Source: Coriobacteriales bacterium (lineage in GTDB: Bacteria > Actinomycetota > Coriobacteriia > Coriobacteriales > UBA8131). Taken from it: a stretch of DNA of 41,571 nucleotides. Below are positions 25,496 through 33,809 of the stretch, piece after piece (position 1 is the stretch's first letter; every line of letters begins with the position of its first letter). The translations under genes were made by a program, and so were the position numbers. The stretch is taken from the NCBI GenBank assembly GCA_031264075.1, contig JAISEO010000002.1, positions 1-41,571 of the forward strand, given 5' to 3'. The notes under the pieces are model-generated. The model saw nothing but the letters and a program-made list of their open reading frames with translations, was not told where the DNA came from and did not search any database.

Positions 25496-25791
25496 GCAAC
25501 AAGAAGATAGTGAGGCCGGCCACAAAGCGGGAACTGGACCGTTTGTACCAGGCCTTTGCCGAGCTTGACTCAGCGGCGGATGCTCAGGCGCTCCTCCAGG
25601 ACATGTGTACCATTCGTGAGGTTGAGGAGATGTCCCAGCGTTTGGAAGTGGCCCGACTGCTCAACAGGAGTGAGTCCTATACCTCCATTACCGAGAAAAC
25701 CGGTGCCTCGGCCACCACCATTGCGCGGGTTGCCAAGTCGCTCAATTACGGCGCGGGCGGCTATCTCAGGGTGCTGGGTAGCGGGAGCTGA
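25492..25791 (+). CDS. TrpR/YerC-like DNA-binding regulator
   Basis: A 99-residue protein of the TrpR-related YerC/YecD family: helical throughout, with REVEEMSQRLEVARLLNRSESYTSI and the helix-turn-helix ITEKTGASATTIARVAKSL. Family members are small DNA-binding proteins of mostly unknown ligand. The ATG overlaps the cimA TGA (ATGA, 25492-25495), so it is translated with cimA; regulation of this biosynthetic operon is a plausible role but is not shown by the sequence. Confidence 0.85.
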   Translation: MSNKKIVRPATKRELDRLYQAFAELDSAADAQALLQDMCTIREVEEMSQRLEVARLLNRSESYTSITEKTGASATTIARVAKSLNYGAGGYLRVLGSGS

Positions 25792-25841
25792 ATGGCAGCG
25801 AGGGGGTGTGTGCGGGCCCGCAAAACTGCTAAGCTATAGCT

Positions 25842-26594
25842 ATGATTCACCTGAAGACACCTGAGCAGATTGAGGCCATGCGCATTGCTGGCCGTATCAG
25901 CGCCAAGGTCCTGCGAAAAACCGGGGAGCTCGTGCGTCCGGGCATTACCACGCTGGAGCTTGACCGCTTTGCCGAGAACCTCATCCGTTTGGAGGGGGCA
26001 CGTCCGGCGTTTCTGGGCTACGGCGGCTTCAAGGGATCTATCTGCGCCTCCGTAAATGACCAGGTCGTGCACGGTATTCCCAGCGATGCCGTTGTGCTTG
26101 CCGAAGGCGACATCATCTCCATCGACACGGGAGGCGTCATGGAGGGCTGGTACGGCGACAACGCCGCCACCTTTGCCGTGGGCGAGATAGATGCCCAAAC
26201 CGCGAGGCTCCTCGAAGTGACCGAGCAGTCGCTCTGGGCTGGGATTGAGGCCGCATTGGTCGGCGGACGTCTGGGCGACATAGGGCACGCCGTGCAGAGT
26301 GTTGCCGAGGCAGCAGGCTTTGGGGTGGTGCGCGAATATGTGGGACACGGTATAGGACGAGAGATGCATGAGGATCCTATCGTGCCCAACTTTGGCCGCA
26401 GGGGAAGCGGCACCAGACTCAAGGCCGGCATGGTGCTGGCCATAGAGCCGATGATCAACGCGGGCGGCCATGCGACCAAGGGCCCCTTTGAAGACGGCTG
26501 GATAGTCTACACGGCGGATGGCTCCCGCTCTGCTCACTTTGAAAAAACCCTGGCGCTTACGGTGGATGGCCCGGACATTCTCACGAGGGAGTGA
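25842..26594 (+). CDS. map: methionine aminopeptidase, type I
   Basis: A 250-residue dinuclear metallopeptidase that removes the initiator methionine. The metal ligands are all visible: D in SIDTGG, D in GDNAATF, H in GHGIGREMHEDP, E in AIEPMINAGG and a late E in HFEKTLALT. Length is normal for the type Ia form. No good ribosome site precedes the ATG; the CTATAGCT just before it could be a promoter element with a very short leader. It converges with the M23 hydrolase gene, the two stop codons being five bases apart. Confidence 0.95.
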   Translation: MIHLKTPEQIEAMRIAGRISAKVLRKTGELVRPGITTLELDRFAENLIRLEGARPAFLGYGGFKGSICASVNDQVVHGIPSDAVVLAEGDIISIDTGGVMEGWYGDNAATFAVGEIDAQTARLLEVTEQSLWAGIEAALVGGRLGDIGHAVQSVAEAAGFGVVREYVGHGIGREMHEDPIVPNFGRRGSGTRLKAGMVLAIEPMINAGGHATKGPFEDGWIVYTADGSRSAHFEKTLALTVDGPDILTRE

Positions 26595-26598
26595 GCGC

Positions 26599-27726
26599 TC
26601 AGAAGAAGAGCATGGGGTTGACCGCTATGAGATCCACTTCGATCTGGAGATGCAGGTGGTTTCCGGTGGAGTTGCCTGTGGTTCCCACGTAGCTGATGAC
26701 ATCACCGGCTACAACGGCCTGCCCGGCTTCGCAGTTGAGCCCCGAGGCGTGCATATAAATGGAACGAACACCACTGCCGTGCGAGATGATGACGTAGTTG
26801 CCCATCAGATTGTGCCAGCCAGCGGCGGCAACCGTACCAGGAGCAATGGCAAGGATGGGCGTGCCGCCGGGGGCGGCAAAGTCGGTGCCCAGATGAAAAC
26901 TGTGGTCAAAGTCGCGCCAGCCAAAACCACTGGAAATAGGCTGTCTGCTGCTGAAGGGGTATTGCAGGTTAAGCGCCGTAAGCCTGGCCATCTGCTCATC
27001 GCTCACGGTGCCGTAGGAGCCCACGCCCCTGTTGGCAGCGGCAAGTTCAGCGGCTTCGCGGGCAATCTCCTCCTGGAGGAGGATCTCCACCAGTTCTGCC
27101 TCCAGCCCGCCTATCTCACTTTGCATCGCGCTTTCTGTGGTTTGCCTGTCTCGTTTGAGCGTGGCAATTTGCTCCTGCTTCTCGCGGGCCAGCTGCTCCT
27201 GCTCGGTGTATTCGATGCGCGCGGCCTCGGCCTCGGCCCTCACCGTCTTGGTTTCCAGCACGAGACGGGCATCCTGCTCATTGACGCGGTTGATAAGGTC
27301 CATGGCGGTGATGAAGTCGATAAAACTCTGGGCGCCAAAGAGCACATCCAGGTATGAGCCGTTGCCATTACGGTACATCTGGGAGGCGCGGTCGCCGAGT
27401 TGCGCCTGAAGCTCTGCAATGCGCGCGCGCGCGGCCTCTTCGCGAGCCTGGGCATCGAGCATCCGGGCCTCGGCCTCGGCGTGGGCGATTACGGCGGCAT
27501 CATAATCCGCGGCAAGCTGGTTAATCTCTGTTTGCAGGGAGTCAAGTCGGGCGAAAGCCTCATCGAGTTCCGCCTGCTTCTCGGCGGAAGTAGCGGCAAA
27601 TGCCTGAGGAGCGCTGCCCCAGAGCGCGGGCGCCATGAGCAGGCAGGCAGCAAGGATGCCGCTCAAAAACCTATAGGGCAGGCGGGTTACCCAGGGGTGC
27701 CTGCTGCTGTTTGTATTCATACGCAC
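26599..27726 (-). CDS. secreted PcsB-type coiled-coil M23 endopeptidase
   Basis: A 375-residue exported protein with signal peptide (to about residue 45, QAFAA), a PcsB-like coiled coil (46-232; DRASQMYRNGNGSYLDVLFG) homologous to that of the two NlpC/P60 proteins, and a C-terminal M23/LytM domain with zinc ligands H278, D282 and H359 plus catalytic H326. M23 enzymes cut cross-bridges in peptidoglycan. So the same regulatory arm is joined to a different catalytic domain. Start is uncertain between GTG 27726 (GGAAAG five bases upstream) and ATG 27720. A TACAAT -10-like box lies at 27776-27781 on the minus strand. Confidence 0.93.
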   Translation of the reverse strand: MRMNTNSSRHPWVTRLPYRFLSGILAACLLMAPALWGSAPQAFAATSAEKQAELDEAFARLDSLQTEINQLAADYDAAVIAHAEAEARMLDAQAREEAARARIAELQAQLGDRASQMYRNGNGSYLDVLFGAQSFIDFITAMDLINRVNEQDARLVLETKTVRAEAEAARIEYTEQEQLAREKQEQIATLKRDRQTTESAMQSEIGGLEAELVEILLQEEIAREAAELAAANRGVGSYGTVSDEQMARLTALNLQYPFSSRQPISSGFGWRDFDHSFHLGTDFAAPGGTPILAIAPGTVAAAGWHNLMGNYVIISHGSGVRSIYMHASGLNCEAGQAVVAGDVISYVGTTGNSTGNHLHLQIEVDLIAVNPMLFF

Positions 27727-27775
27727 CGTGTCTTTCCAGTGAGCGGTCTGGGGATTGGCCCCTGCCTCTCAGCCT

Positions 27776-27781
27776 ATTGTA
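27776..27781 (-). promoter_or_regulatory. candidate -10 box of the M23 endopeptidase gene
   Basis: TACAAT on the minus strand 50 bases before the GTG start. No convincing -35. The 27782-27992 region between this site and the DUF1015 start shows no gene; only a TTGACT at 27896-27901 without a matching -10 was seen. Confidence 0.35.
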
Positions 27782-27992
27782 TTGGTACCCAGGCATGATA
27801 TCACTAAGGTAGCTGTTTTGTCACATTGTCGATGCCGGAATGTAGGGCGAGGTAAGGACTGGCGAGGCCGGCTTCGCCAAAATGCCGAGGGCGCGTTGAC
27901 TGTGGTACCATAGCCTCTACCGAAACAATACGCACACAGAAGGGAGGCGTAGCATGGCGCCTCGAGGTCTCACTACATGAACGGGAGAGGAC

Positions 27993-29318
27993 ATGGCTGA
28001 TGTCATCCCCTTTGTGTGCTGGCGACCCCGGCCAGAGCTTGCTCGCGAGGTTGCTGCCGCTCCCTATGATACCTTCAGTCGCGCAGAGGCGGCCCGGGAG
28101 GTTGCGGCTCACCCCCTCAGTTTTCTGCGCATCGACAAGCCTGCGGCGCTCTTTGGCAGCGAGGTGGATGAGTACGACGCGCAGGTCTACGAGCGTGCAC
28201 GCGCTGAGCTGGATGGGTGGTATGAGCAGGGCATTCTGGTGCCCGACAGTGGGCCCGGCGAGCCGGCTCTGCCCGCCTACTTCATCTATCGGCTCACGCA
28301 GGGTGCTCATACCCAGACCGGTGTCGTAGCCTGTGTGAGTGTGGCAAGCTATCAAAGCGGTGCTATCAAGCGCCATGAGAATACCCGCGCACACAAGGAG
28401 CAGGACAGGGTCGAGCACATACAGGCGCTGGAGGCCCATACCGGCCCGGTGCTGCTCACCTATCCCAGCGCGCAGGAGTTGGACGGCTTGCTCAAAGCCT
28501 GCACAGCCACGGCGCGGCCACTCTACGACTTTATCGCGCCCGATGGGGTGCACCACGAGCTGTGGCGCGTGGACGACGCGGACACCACCCGGCGTATCCG
28601 TGTGCTCCTGTCCGCCATTCCCACGCTGTACATCGCCGACGGGCATCATCGCGCCGCTGCCGCCGCGCAGGTGGCCGGGCTCTACGCAAAGGCTGCGAAG
28701 GAGAAAGCCGAGCTCGGGGAGGGTGAGCTTGGGGAGGGTGAGCTTGAGAAGCTTGCAGTTGGTGAGGCTGAGGCAGGAGAGACTGGGGCGAATTACTTTC
28801 TCGCGGCGCTGTTTGGCAGCGATGAGTTGCAGCTGCTTGACTACAATCGTGTTGTCTCCGACCTTGCCGGCTCAGGCCCGGAGGAGTTGCTTGCCTCTGT
28901 TGGGGAAGTCATGGATGTTGAGGAGAAGGGCTCCGAGCCGTATCGGCCTGTTAAACGTGGCGAGTTTGGTATGTACCTTGGGGGTACGTGGTACCGGCTC
29001 AGGCTTCGTGAGCACGAGCGTCCGGCGGATGTCGTGGACGGCCTGGACGTGGCACTGCTGCACAGCACCATCCTCGCTCCGCTTCTCAAGATAAGGGATC
29101 CTCGCTCTGACCCTCGCATAGCCTATGTGGGCGGTGCGCGAGGCCTCGCGGAACTCGCCAGGCGGGCGGACGCAACCGGCGGCGTGGCCTTTGCCCTCTA
29201 CCCCTGCTCCCTCGCTGAACTGTTTGCCGTAGCCGACGAGGATCGGCTCATGCCGCCCAAGTCAACCTGGTTCGAGCCAAAGCCACGGAGCGGATTGGCA
29301 ATTCACCGGATAGCGTAG
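27993..29318 (+). CDS. DUF1015 family protein
   Basis: A 441-residue soluble protein of the DUF1015 (COG4198) family. Typical features are the N-terminal PFVCWRPRPELAREVAAAPYD, the KRHENTRAHKEQDRVEHI motif resembling ParB-type nucleotide-binding motifs, and LYIADGHHRAAAA. The family often sits with serine biosynthesis genes serA/serC; neither is here. An acidic insert of about 25 residues after the GHHRA motif (repeats of GEGEL, encoded by a short direct DNA repeat near 28715-28745) appears specific to this copy. GAGAGG precedes the ATG. The stop is directly adjacent to the stop of the opposing GNAT gene. Confidence 0.88.
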   Translation: MADVIPFVCWRPRPELAREVAAAPYDTFSRAEAAREVAAHPLSFLRIDKPAALFGSEVDEYDAQVYERARAELDGWYEQGILVPDSGPGEPALPAYFIYRLTQGAHTQTGVVACVSVASYQSGAIKRHENTRAHKEQDRVEHIQALEAHTGPVLLTYPSAQELDGLLKACTATARPLYDFIAPDGVHHELWRVDDADTTRRIRVLLSAIPTLYIADGHHRAAAAAQVAGLYAKAAKEKAELGEGELGEGELEKLAVGEAEAGETGANYFLAALFGSDELQLLDYNRVVSDLAGSGPEELLASVGEVMDVEEKGSEPYRPVKRGEFGMYLGGTWYRLRLREHERPADVVDGLDVALLHSTILAPLLKIRDPRSDPRIAYVGGARGLAELARRADATGGVAFALYPCSLAELFAVADEDRLMPPKSTWFEPKPRSGLAIHRIA

Positions 29319-29768
29319 CTAGCGCAAAACAAAGGCCTGGGGCTCGCAGCTTAGCAGGTCGGGACACTGCTCGCAGTCGTAGGCAATCCTGCTCGCAACT
29401 TCCTCCCAGGAAAGCGGCTCAAAGCCGCATCGGGGGTAGAAGCCTCGCGAGGCTCTGCAGGCTACGAGCTTGAGCTCGCCGTAGGTGCTTTGGGCCGCCT
29501 GAATGAGTGCCCTCCCTACGCCGCGACCCTGCCACTCCTTTGAGACGATGACCGGATACACGTAGTTGCCGTTACCCCGGGGATTCTGCCCCTCCTCAAT
29601 CTGCACGATACGGATAAATCCCACCGGCTCGCCGGCCGCATCGGCCGCCACCATGCCACGCATGAGCTGCTTCTTTGCAGGCAGCGGCATGGCATCCTCG
29701 GCAAAGAGGGCCTTGAGGTAGGGCAGGTCGCTCGCCCAGGGCCTGCGTATGGTAAAGGGAGGCCGCAT
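29319..29768 (-). CDS. GNAT N-acetyltransferase
   Basis: A 149-residue single-domain GNAT protein with the acetyl-CoA pyrophosphate loop WQGRGVGRALI and beta strands VYPVIVS and LVACRASRGFYPRCGFEPL. The acceptor substrate is unknown. A Cys-containing tail (YDCEQCPDLLSC) is present. GGAAAGG precedes the ATG. It begins nine bases after the ferredoxin-DUF169 gene and is therefore probably the last gene of that operon. Confidence 0.85.
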   Translation of the reverse strand: MRPPFTIRRPWASDLPYLKALFAEDAMPLPAKKQLMRGMVAADAAGEPVGFIRIVQIEEGQNPRGNGNYVYPVIVSKEWQGRGVGRALIQAAQSTYGELKLVACRASRGFYPRCGFEPLSWEEVASRIAYDCEQCPDLLSCEPQAFVLR

Positions 29769-29777
29769 GCGCCTTTC

Positions 29778-30818
29778 CTACGCCATCGGGGGCAGGTAGA
29801 TCTTGGCCCGGGACTGCCCTATGGCCTTTTTGCCCAGTTCTCTCAGGCCCTTTATCGTGGTCTCCATGAGTTGCAGCGGAATCCCCACGAACATCAGGTC
29901 GTCGCTCACGTCACTTGAGGCCCGGCAGCCGTAGCAGCCAAAGCTCACGTTGATCTCTCCCGTGGTGAGCGGCAGCAGCGTCGTTTCCACACACTGGGCG
30001 TTATAGCCCGAGGCGTGCAGGGTGTGCCGGTGCCCACTGTAATACGACGAACTCATCAAGAGCCACATGGCCTGCTCGGGCAGACAGGCCACGGCTATGA
30101 CCTGCGGCGTAGCGGCTGCCTGGGCAAGCGGCGACACGACGGTGGCATCGATGCTGCGTTCGGGCAGGCTGGGACGCTCGTGCACCATGCGCTGGGCGGC
30201 CTCGATGTCGTGAAGCTTATGAAACAGGATGTAGAGTTCGCCCGAGGCCAGTTTGGCGGGCATGGCCGTGAGCCCCAGTATGGAGGTGCCGTCCGGACAG
30301 GCATGACGGTTGGCCGGCATCATGAGGGAGCGTCCGCGACGGGCAGCCATGAGGCTCTGACAATAGCGCAGGCGCTCCTCGGGGATGGGCAGGTCCGGGA
30401 GCGGCTCACCGGCGGAGATGAGCGAGATGGCCACCGGCTCCCAGCGAAGTCCGAGCACCTCTTTGAGTGTCGCGGCCCACAATGCGTAGCGTTTGATTTC
30501 TGCGGCAGGCGGTGGCGGGGCCACGGCGCGATTCTTGAAGGGGTCCCTGCCGCCCTGCGCCAGCACTTTGATGGCGTGTACGGGACACTGGCCGGCACAG
30601 GTCTCACAGCCCCAGCAGAGTTCGGGCGCAACAGCAGCGGGAAGCGCTGCTTTCTCCAAGGTCTCGCCCGGGTCTGGCTCCCGTAAAGCAATGACGTCCA
30701 CGGGGCAGAACGCCTCGCAGAGTCCGCAGCCGGTACAGACTTGCAGGTCAAACTCGATGCGGTAATCCACTGCCTCAGGCGTATTGCCCAGACCCCGGGC
30801 ACTCTGATCGATACTCAT
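29778..30818 (-). CDS. ferredoxin-DUF169 fusion protein
   Basis: A 346-residue protein. Residues 20-82 form a dicluster ferredoxin: C28xxC31xxC34xxxC38P and C68xxC71xxC74xxxC78P, enough for two [4Fe-4S] clusters. The remainder is a DUF169 (COG2043) domain with conserved Cys residues near RYCQSLMAARRG, NRHACPDGTSILGL and SFGCYGCRASSDVSDDLMFVGIP. DUF169 proteins are uncharacterised; fused ferredoxin implies electron transfer, presumably to the radical SAM enzyme encoded directly upstream. The start overlaps the radical SAM stop (ATGA, 30815-30818). Confidence 0.88.
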   Translation of the reverse strand: MSIDQSARGLGNTPEAVDYRIEFDLQVCTGCGLCEAFCPVDVIALREPDPGETLEKAALPAAVAPELCWGCETCAGQCPVHAIKVLAQGGRDPFKNRAVAPPPPAAEIKRYALWAATLKEVLGLRWEPVAISLISAGEPLPDLPIPEERLRYCQSLMAARRGRSLMMPANRHACPDGTSILGLTAMPAKLASGELYILFHKLHDIEAAQRMVHERPSLPERSIDATVVSPLAQAAATPQVIAVACLPEQAMWLLMSSSYYSGHRHTLHASGYNAQCVETTLLPLTTGEINVSFGCYGCRASSDVSDDLMFVGIPLQLMETTIKGLRELGKKAIGQSRAKIYLPPMA

Positions 30819-32242
30819 ACGGTGCTGCCCTCATTTCCCTTGCCACGCGCCGCCTGACCGCAGCCCTCTTCGCTCCATTCCAACTGGCTCCAATCCACGC
30901 CCTTCTCTCCGCCGGGGATGTTCCAGGGCGGAAAGACGCGCTGCCCCGCACAGGTGGTGAGCTGATAGGAGCAGAACGGGACAAGGGCACCGCTCGGCAT
31001 GGTCACGAACATCGAGCATTCTTCCATACGTTCCAGATCCATCGTAACAGCATCCATGTAGTTCATGATGATGACGGAGATGCCGCCCTTGAAGCTCAGG
31101 CCCTTGCGTACCACCACATCCAGGAAGACCGAGCCCTGCGGAGAGTCCGGGTCGTAGAGTTGCAGATACTCCTCGCGCGTGAGGTCGCGGGTAACGGGGA
31201 CGTACTGTGGACCCTGCTCACCGTGATTCTCTCCCGAGCCCTGCTCATCCTGCCTGACGAGAAAGGTGCCGGTGTCGCAGAGCGGATGACTGCACCCGAG
31301 CGGCCAGATGTCCTCCACCCTGATGAGGCCGCCTGTCTGCTCCTCCAGCTTGAAGATGACGTCTCCCATGGTGAGTGGCCGGGCGCGCTCCGCGTCAAAA
31401 CGCCCGCTCGTAAAGGCCGGCTGCAGGGCCACGCCCGCAACCACGTCGCTGTTCTCGGTAGCAAACGCTATGACCCGGCCTATCTGGTCGTCGTTGATGC
31501 CCGAGACGATGGTCATGGCCAGCACCACCTGTACGCCCTGCCTGCGGCAGTTCTCAATAGCGGCCCTCTTGACACCGAGCAGGTCCGTGCCACGGATCTG
31601 CTCGTAGACCTCGCTCGTGAGCCCGTCAAATTGCAGGTAGATGCCCGTGAGGCCGTGCGCCTTGAGGTCTTGCAGGTAGGCCTCGTCCCTGGCTATGACA
31701 AGGCCGTTGGTATTGACCTCCACGCCCCAGAAGCCGCGGGCACGCACGTGCCAGACAATCTGCGCGAGATCCGCGCGCACGGTGGGCTCTCCCCCGGTGA
31801 GCTGCACCCCGGTATCGGTGCCAGCGGTCTGGGCAATGGCCTCGATAAAGGCATGCACCCTGTCGAGGGGCAGGTCGGAGGCCGTGCTCTCAGCACTCAT
31901 AAAGCAGACCGGACAGCGCAGATTGCAGCGTTGGGTCACCTCTATCTCCACCAGGGTAGGCTTACGCTGATGACGCTGGCAGATGCCACAGCCCGTAGGG
32001 CAGGACCTGGTGCTGGGCCGCACAGCGCTCCGGTTGGGCAGTGCCTTGGGAAAGGCGAGCGAGCGTATCCAGCGATAGTGATCCGCGCTGGGCCAGATCA
32101 TCGTGGCAAGCTCGCCGTGCTCCGGACAGTGCCTCGTCATCCAGACCCTGCCCTCGTCGTCGGCGCTGATATCCGCCTCTAATACCTTGAGACAGCTAGG
32201 GCAGAGCGAGCGGGTGCTGTGCAGATGGCGTGCCCTACTCAT
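30815..32242 (-). CDS. radical SAM enzyme of the Tes/MJ0619 (COG1964) family
   Basis: A 475-residue iron-sulfur enzyme. The N-terminal Cys-rich region (CPSC 14-17, CPEHG 39-43, CPTGCGIC 81-88) precedes the radical SAM motif CNLRCPVC (C106, C110, C113) and the barrel with QLTGGEPTVR and VNTNGLVIA. The C-terminal half carries features of archaeal tetraether-lipid synthase relatives: CSHPLCDTGTFLV and NYMDAVTMDLERMEECSMFVTMPSG followed by LVPFCSY. The reaction here is unknown; characterised relatives join or alkylate unactivated lipid carbons. ATG 32242 overlaps the stop of the DUF2064 gene by four bases, and its own stop overlaps the next gene, giving tight coupling. Confidence 0.88.
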   Translation of the reverse strand: MSRARHLHSTRSLCPSCLKVLEADISADDEGRVWMTRHCPEHGELATMIWPSADHYRWIRSLAFPKALPNRSAVRPSTRSCPTGCGICQRHQRKPTLVEIEVTQRCNLRCPVCFMSAESTASDLPLDRVHAFIEAIAQTAGTDTGVQLTGGEPTVRADLAQIVWHVRARGFWGVEVNTNGLVIARDEAYLQDLKAHGLTGIYLQFDGLTSEVYEQIRGTDLLGVKRAAIENCRRQGVQVVLAMTIVSGINDDQIGRVIAFATENSDVVAGVALQPAFTSGRFDAERARPLTMGDVIFKLEEQTGGLIRVEDIWPLGCSHPLCDTGTFLVRQDEQGSGENHGEQGPQYVPVTRDLTREEYLQLYDPDSPQGSVFLDVVVRKGLSFKGGISVIIMNYMDAVTMDLERMEECSMFVTMPSGALVPFCSYQLTTCAGQRVFPPWNIPGGEKGVDWSQLEWSEEGCGQAARGKGNEGSTV

Positions 32243-33126
32243 ACATCTATGCCCTCGCGGCTGTCGCGGTCTTCGTTGGGCGGCGTTCCCACGCGAATAC
32301 CGCGCCAGTTGACCCAGTTGAGGAAGCGCCTCGGCACGTAGAAGTCCGGCTGAAACTGGTTGGTGTACTCGGCCGAACGCGCAAGCGAGATGGCATGGGC
32401 CAGATCCTGCAGGTCGTCGATGTCGGCTACCGGCGTGAGGGAGGCCATGGGCACGTCCGCGTCGGTGCATTTCTGCACGTAGGCATCCAGCGCCGGACGG
32501 CCGGTCATGTTGTAATAGACCTCCTGGTGATCCATGGGAGTATCACGCGTCCAGCCGATGAGGCTCACCCCGCATTCCTGACACGGTGCCTGCACCAGGC
32601 CGCCGGTTGGGCTGGTCTCCAAAAAGTACTGGAGCCATCGGAATCCGCTGGTCACGTGGGACAGGGGCAGCATCGGAATATCCCCGCCCACACTGAGGAT
32701 GGAGTCATAGCCCGCGTCCCAGATCTGCTCAAAGGCGCTGTCGAAGTGCACGTTGAAGTTCTCGCCGGTGTCCACGATATAGGTAAACTCAACCGGCCAG
32801 TCCCCCGCCTCTTCAAAGACCTCCCGTATCTTGTCCCTGTTCTTCTCGGGAGTCGAGGAGATGAAGAAATGGTACTCATGGCGCGGCGCGTCCGGGTCTG
32901 CGGCAAGGGCGTCGGCGTCCTCTTCCTGCAACTGCGCCACCGCGGTAATGCAGAGTTCCATGACATCAAAGAGCGCACAGTGGAAGAGCCCGGCGGCCTC
33001 CTCGGGCGTGAGGACGCCCCCGTGCTCGTGCGTGAGCCGTGTCTTGACCAGGCCGGGAACAGGCGGCTTGGAAAACATCAGGAGTGCGTGCTTATAGGTT
33101 TTGGGAGAGCTGGTGCCATCTGTCAT
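32239..33126 (-). CDS. DUF2064 / TIGR04282-like nucleotidyl- or glycosyltransferase
   Basis: A 295-residue protein with a GT-A/CofC-like fold. Motifs are KPPVPGLVKTRL (20-31), FFISSTPEKN and the GGDIPMLPLSHV metal/nucleotide region. DUF2064 proteins (TIGR04282) have long been annotated as transferases associated with radical SAM genes, which fits here as a radical SAM gene follows with a four-base overlap. The acceptor is unknown. ATG 33126 has GGAG six bases upstream. It is the first gene of a four-gene minus-strand operon ending with the GNAT gene. Confidence 0.85.
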   Translation of the reverse strand: MTDGTSSPKTYKHALLMFSKPPVPGLVKTRLTHEHGGVLTPEEAAGLFHCALFDVMELCITAVAQLQEEDADALAADPDAPRHEYHFFISSTPEKNRDKIREVFEEAGDWPVEFTYIVDTGENFNVHFDSAFEQIWDAGYDSILSVGGDIPMLPLSHVTSGFRWLQYFLETSPTGGLVQAPCQECGVSLIGWTRDTPMDHQEVYYNMTGRPALDAYVQKCTDADVPMASLTPVADIDDLQDLAHAISLARSAEYTNQFQPDFYVPRRFLNWVNWRGIRVGTPPNEDRDSREGIDV

Positions 33127-33191
33127 TGTTGCTCCAATGCCTTGATTCCTTCTGGTCTGCGTAGTGTTTTGCTCCGATTCGTATTGTTCTC

Positions 33192-33197
33192 AGTATA
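33192..33197 (-). promoter_or_regulatory. candidate -10 box of the DUF2064-radical SAM operon
   Basis: TATACT on the minus strand, 65 bases before the first start codon of the operon. It is divergent from a TATACT at 33283-33288 that serves the plus-strand GNAT gene. Neither has a clear -35. Confidence 0.4.
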
Positions 33198-33282
33198 CGC
33201 TACCACGGCGTTTCTGGCTCAGGCTGACGGCTACGCTCCTGTTGCCGCTCTGTTGCGCTGGGAACTGCGGCAGGTTTGCCGC

Positions 33283-33288
33283 TATACT
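33283..33288 (+). promoter_or_regulatory. candidate -10 box of the plus-strand GNAT gene
   Basis: TATACT 36 bases before the ATG at 33325, suited to a short leader containing GAGGAGG. Confidence 0.4.
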
Positions 33289-33324
33289 AGGGGTCTGAGA
33301 TAACGGAAGTGAGGAGGCAGTGTG

Positions 33325-33756
33325 ATGTTGGATACTCTGACGGTTGTGCGCAGTACCAAAGACGTGGACTACCACGAGCTGGCCCAGTTGCTGAGCGCGT
33401 CTAATCTCGCGGATCATCCGCCCGAGCTGCGCAGGAAGGCGTTTGATAACAGCCAGGTGGTCGTCTTCTGCTATGACACGGAGGGGAGGATGATTGGATG
33501 CGGCAGGGCTCTCTCCGACGGCGCCTATGAAGCGGCACTCTACGATGTTGCCGTGGTTGAGGAACTGCGCGGACAGGGCCTCGGACGCTTCATCGTTGAG
33601 ACCATCCTTGAGGATCTCGCCGGCCAGAACGTCATCTTCTTTACCGCCGTGGGCAAAGAGGCCTTCTATGAGAAGCTCGGCTGCCATCGTATGAATACGG
33701 GCATGGCCCGCTTCGCCCGCCCGGAACGCATGCGTGAGCGCGGCTATATCGACTGA
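33325..33756 (+). CDS. GNAT N-acetyltransferase
   Basis: A 143-residue GNAT protein with strands VVVFCYDTEGRMIGCGRAL and AALYDVAVVEELRGQGLGRFIVETIL (acetyl-CoA loop RGQGLG) and the late FYEKLGC. The substrate is unknown. ATG 33325, seven bases after GAGGAGG, is preferred to the GTG three bases earlier. It stands alone between divergent and convergent neighbours and is not similar enough to the other GNAT (29319-29768) to be a recent duplicate. Confidence 0.85.
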   Translation: MLDTLTVVRSTKDVDYHELAQLLSASNLADHPPELRRKAFDNSQVVVFCYDTEGRMIGCGRALSDGAYEAALYDVAVVEELRGQGLGRFIVETILEDLAGQNVIFFTAVGKEAFYEKLGCHRMNTGMARFARPERMRERGYID

Positions 33757-33757
33757 A

Positions 33758-33797
33758 CAGCTGGTGCGGCTCCCCGCACAGCCCTTACGCCAGCTGG
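33758..33797. terminator. candidate bidirectional terminator hairpin
   Basis: Nested inverted repeats between two convergent genes: outer CAGCTGG (33758-33764) against CCAGCTG (33790-33796), and inner GTGCGG (33764-33769) against CCGCAC (33774-33779) with a four-base loop. No run of T follows, so intrinsic termination is uncertain. Confidence 0.4.
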
Positions 33798-33809
33798 GTC
33801 GGGGTATGC

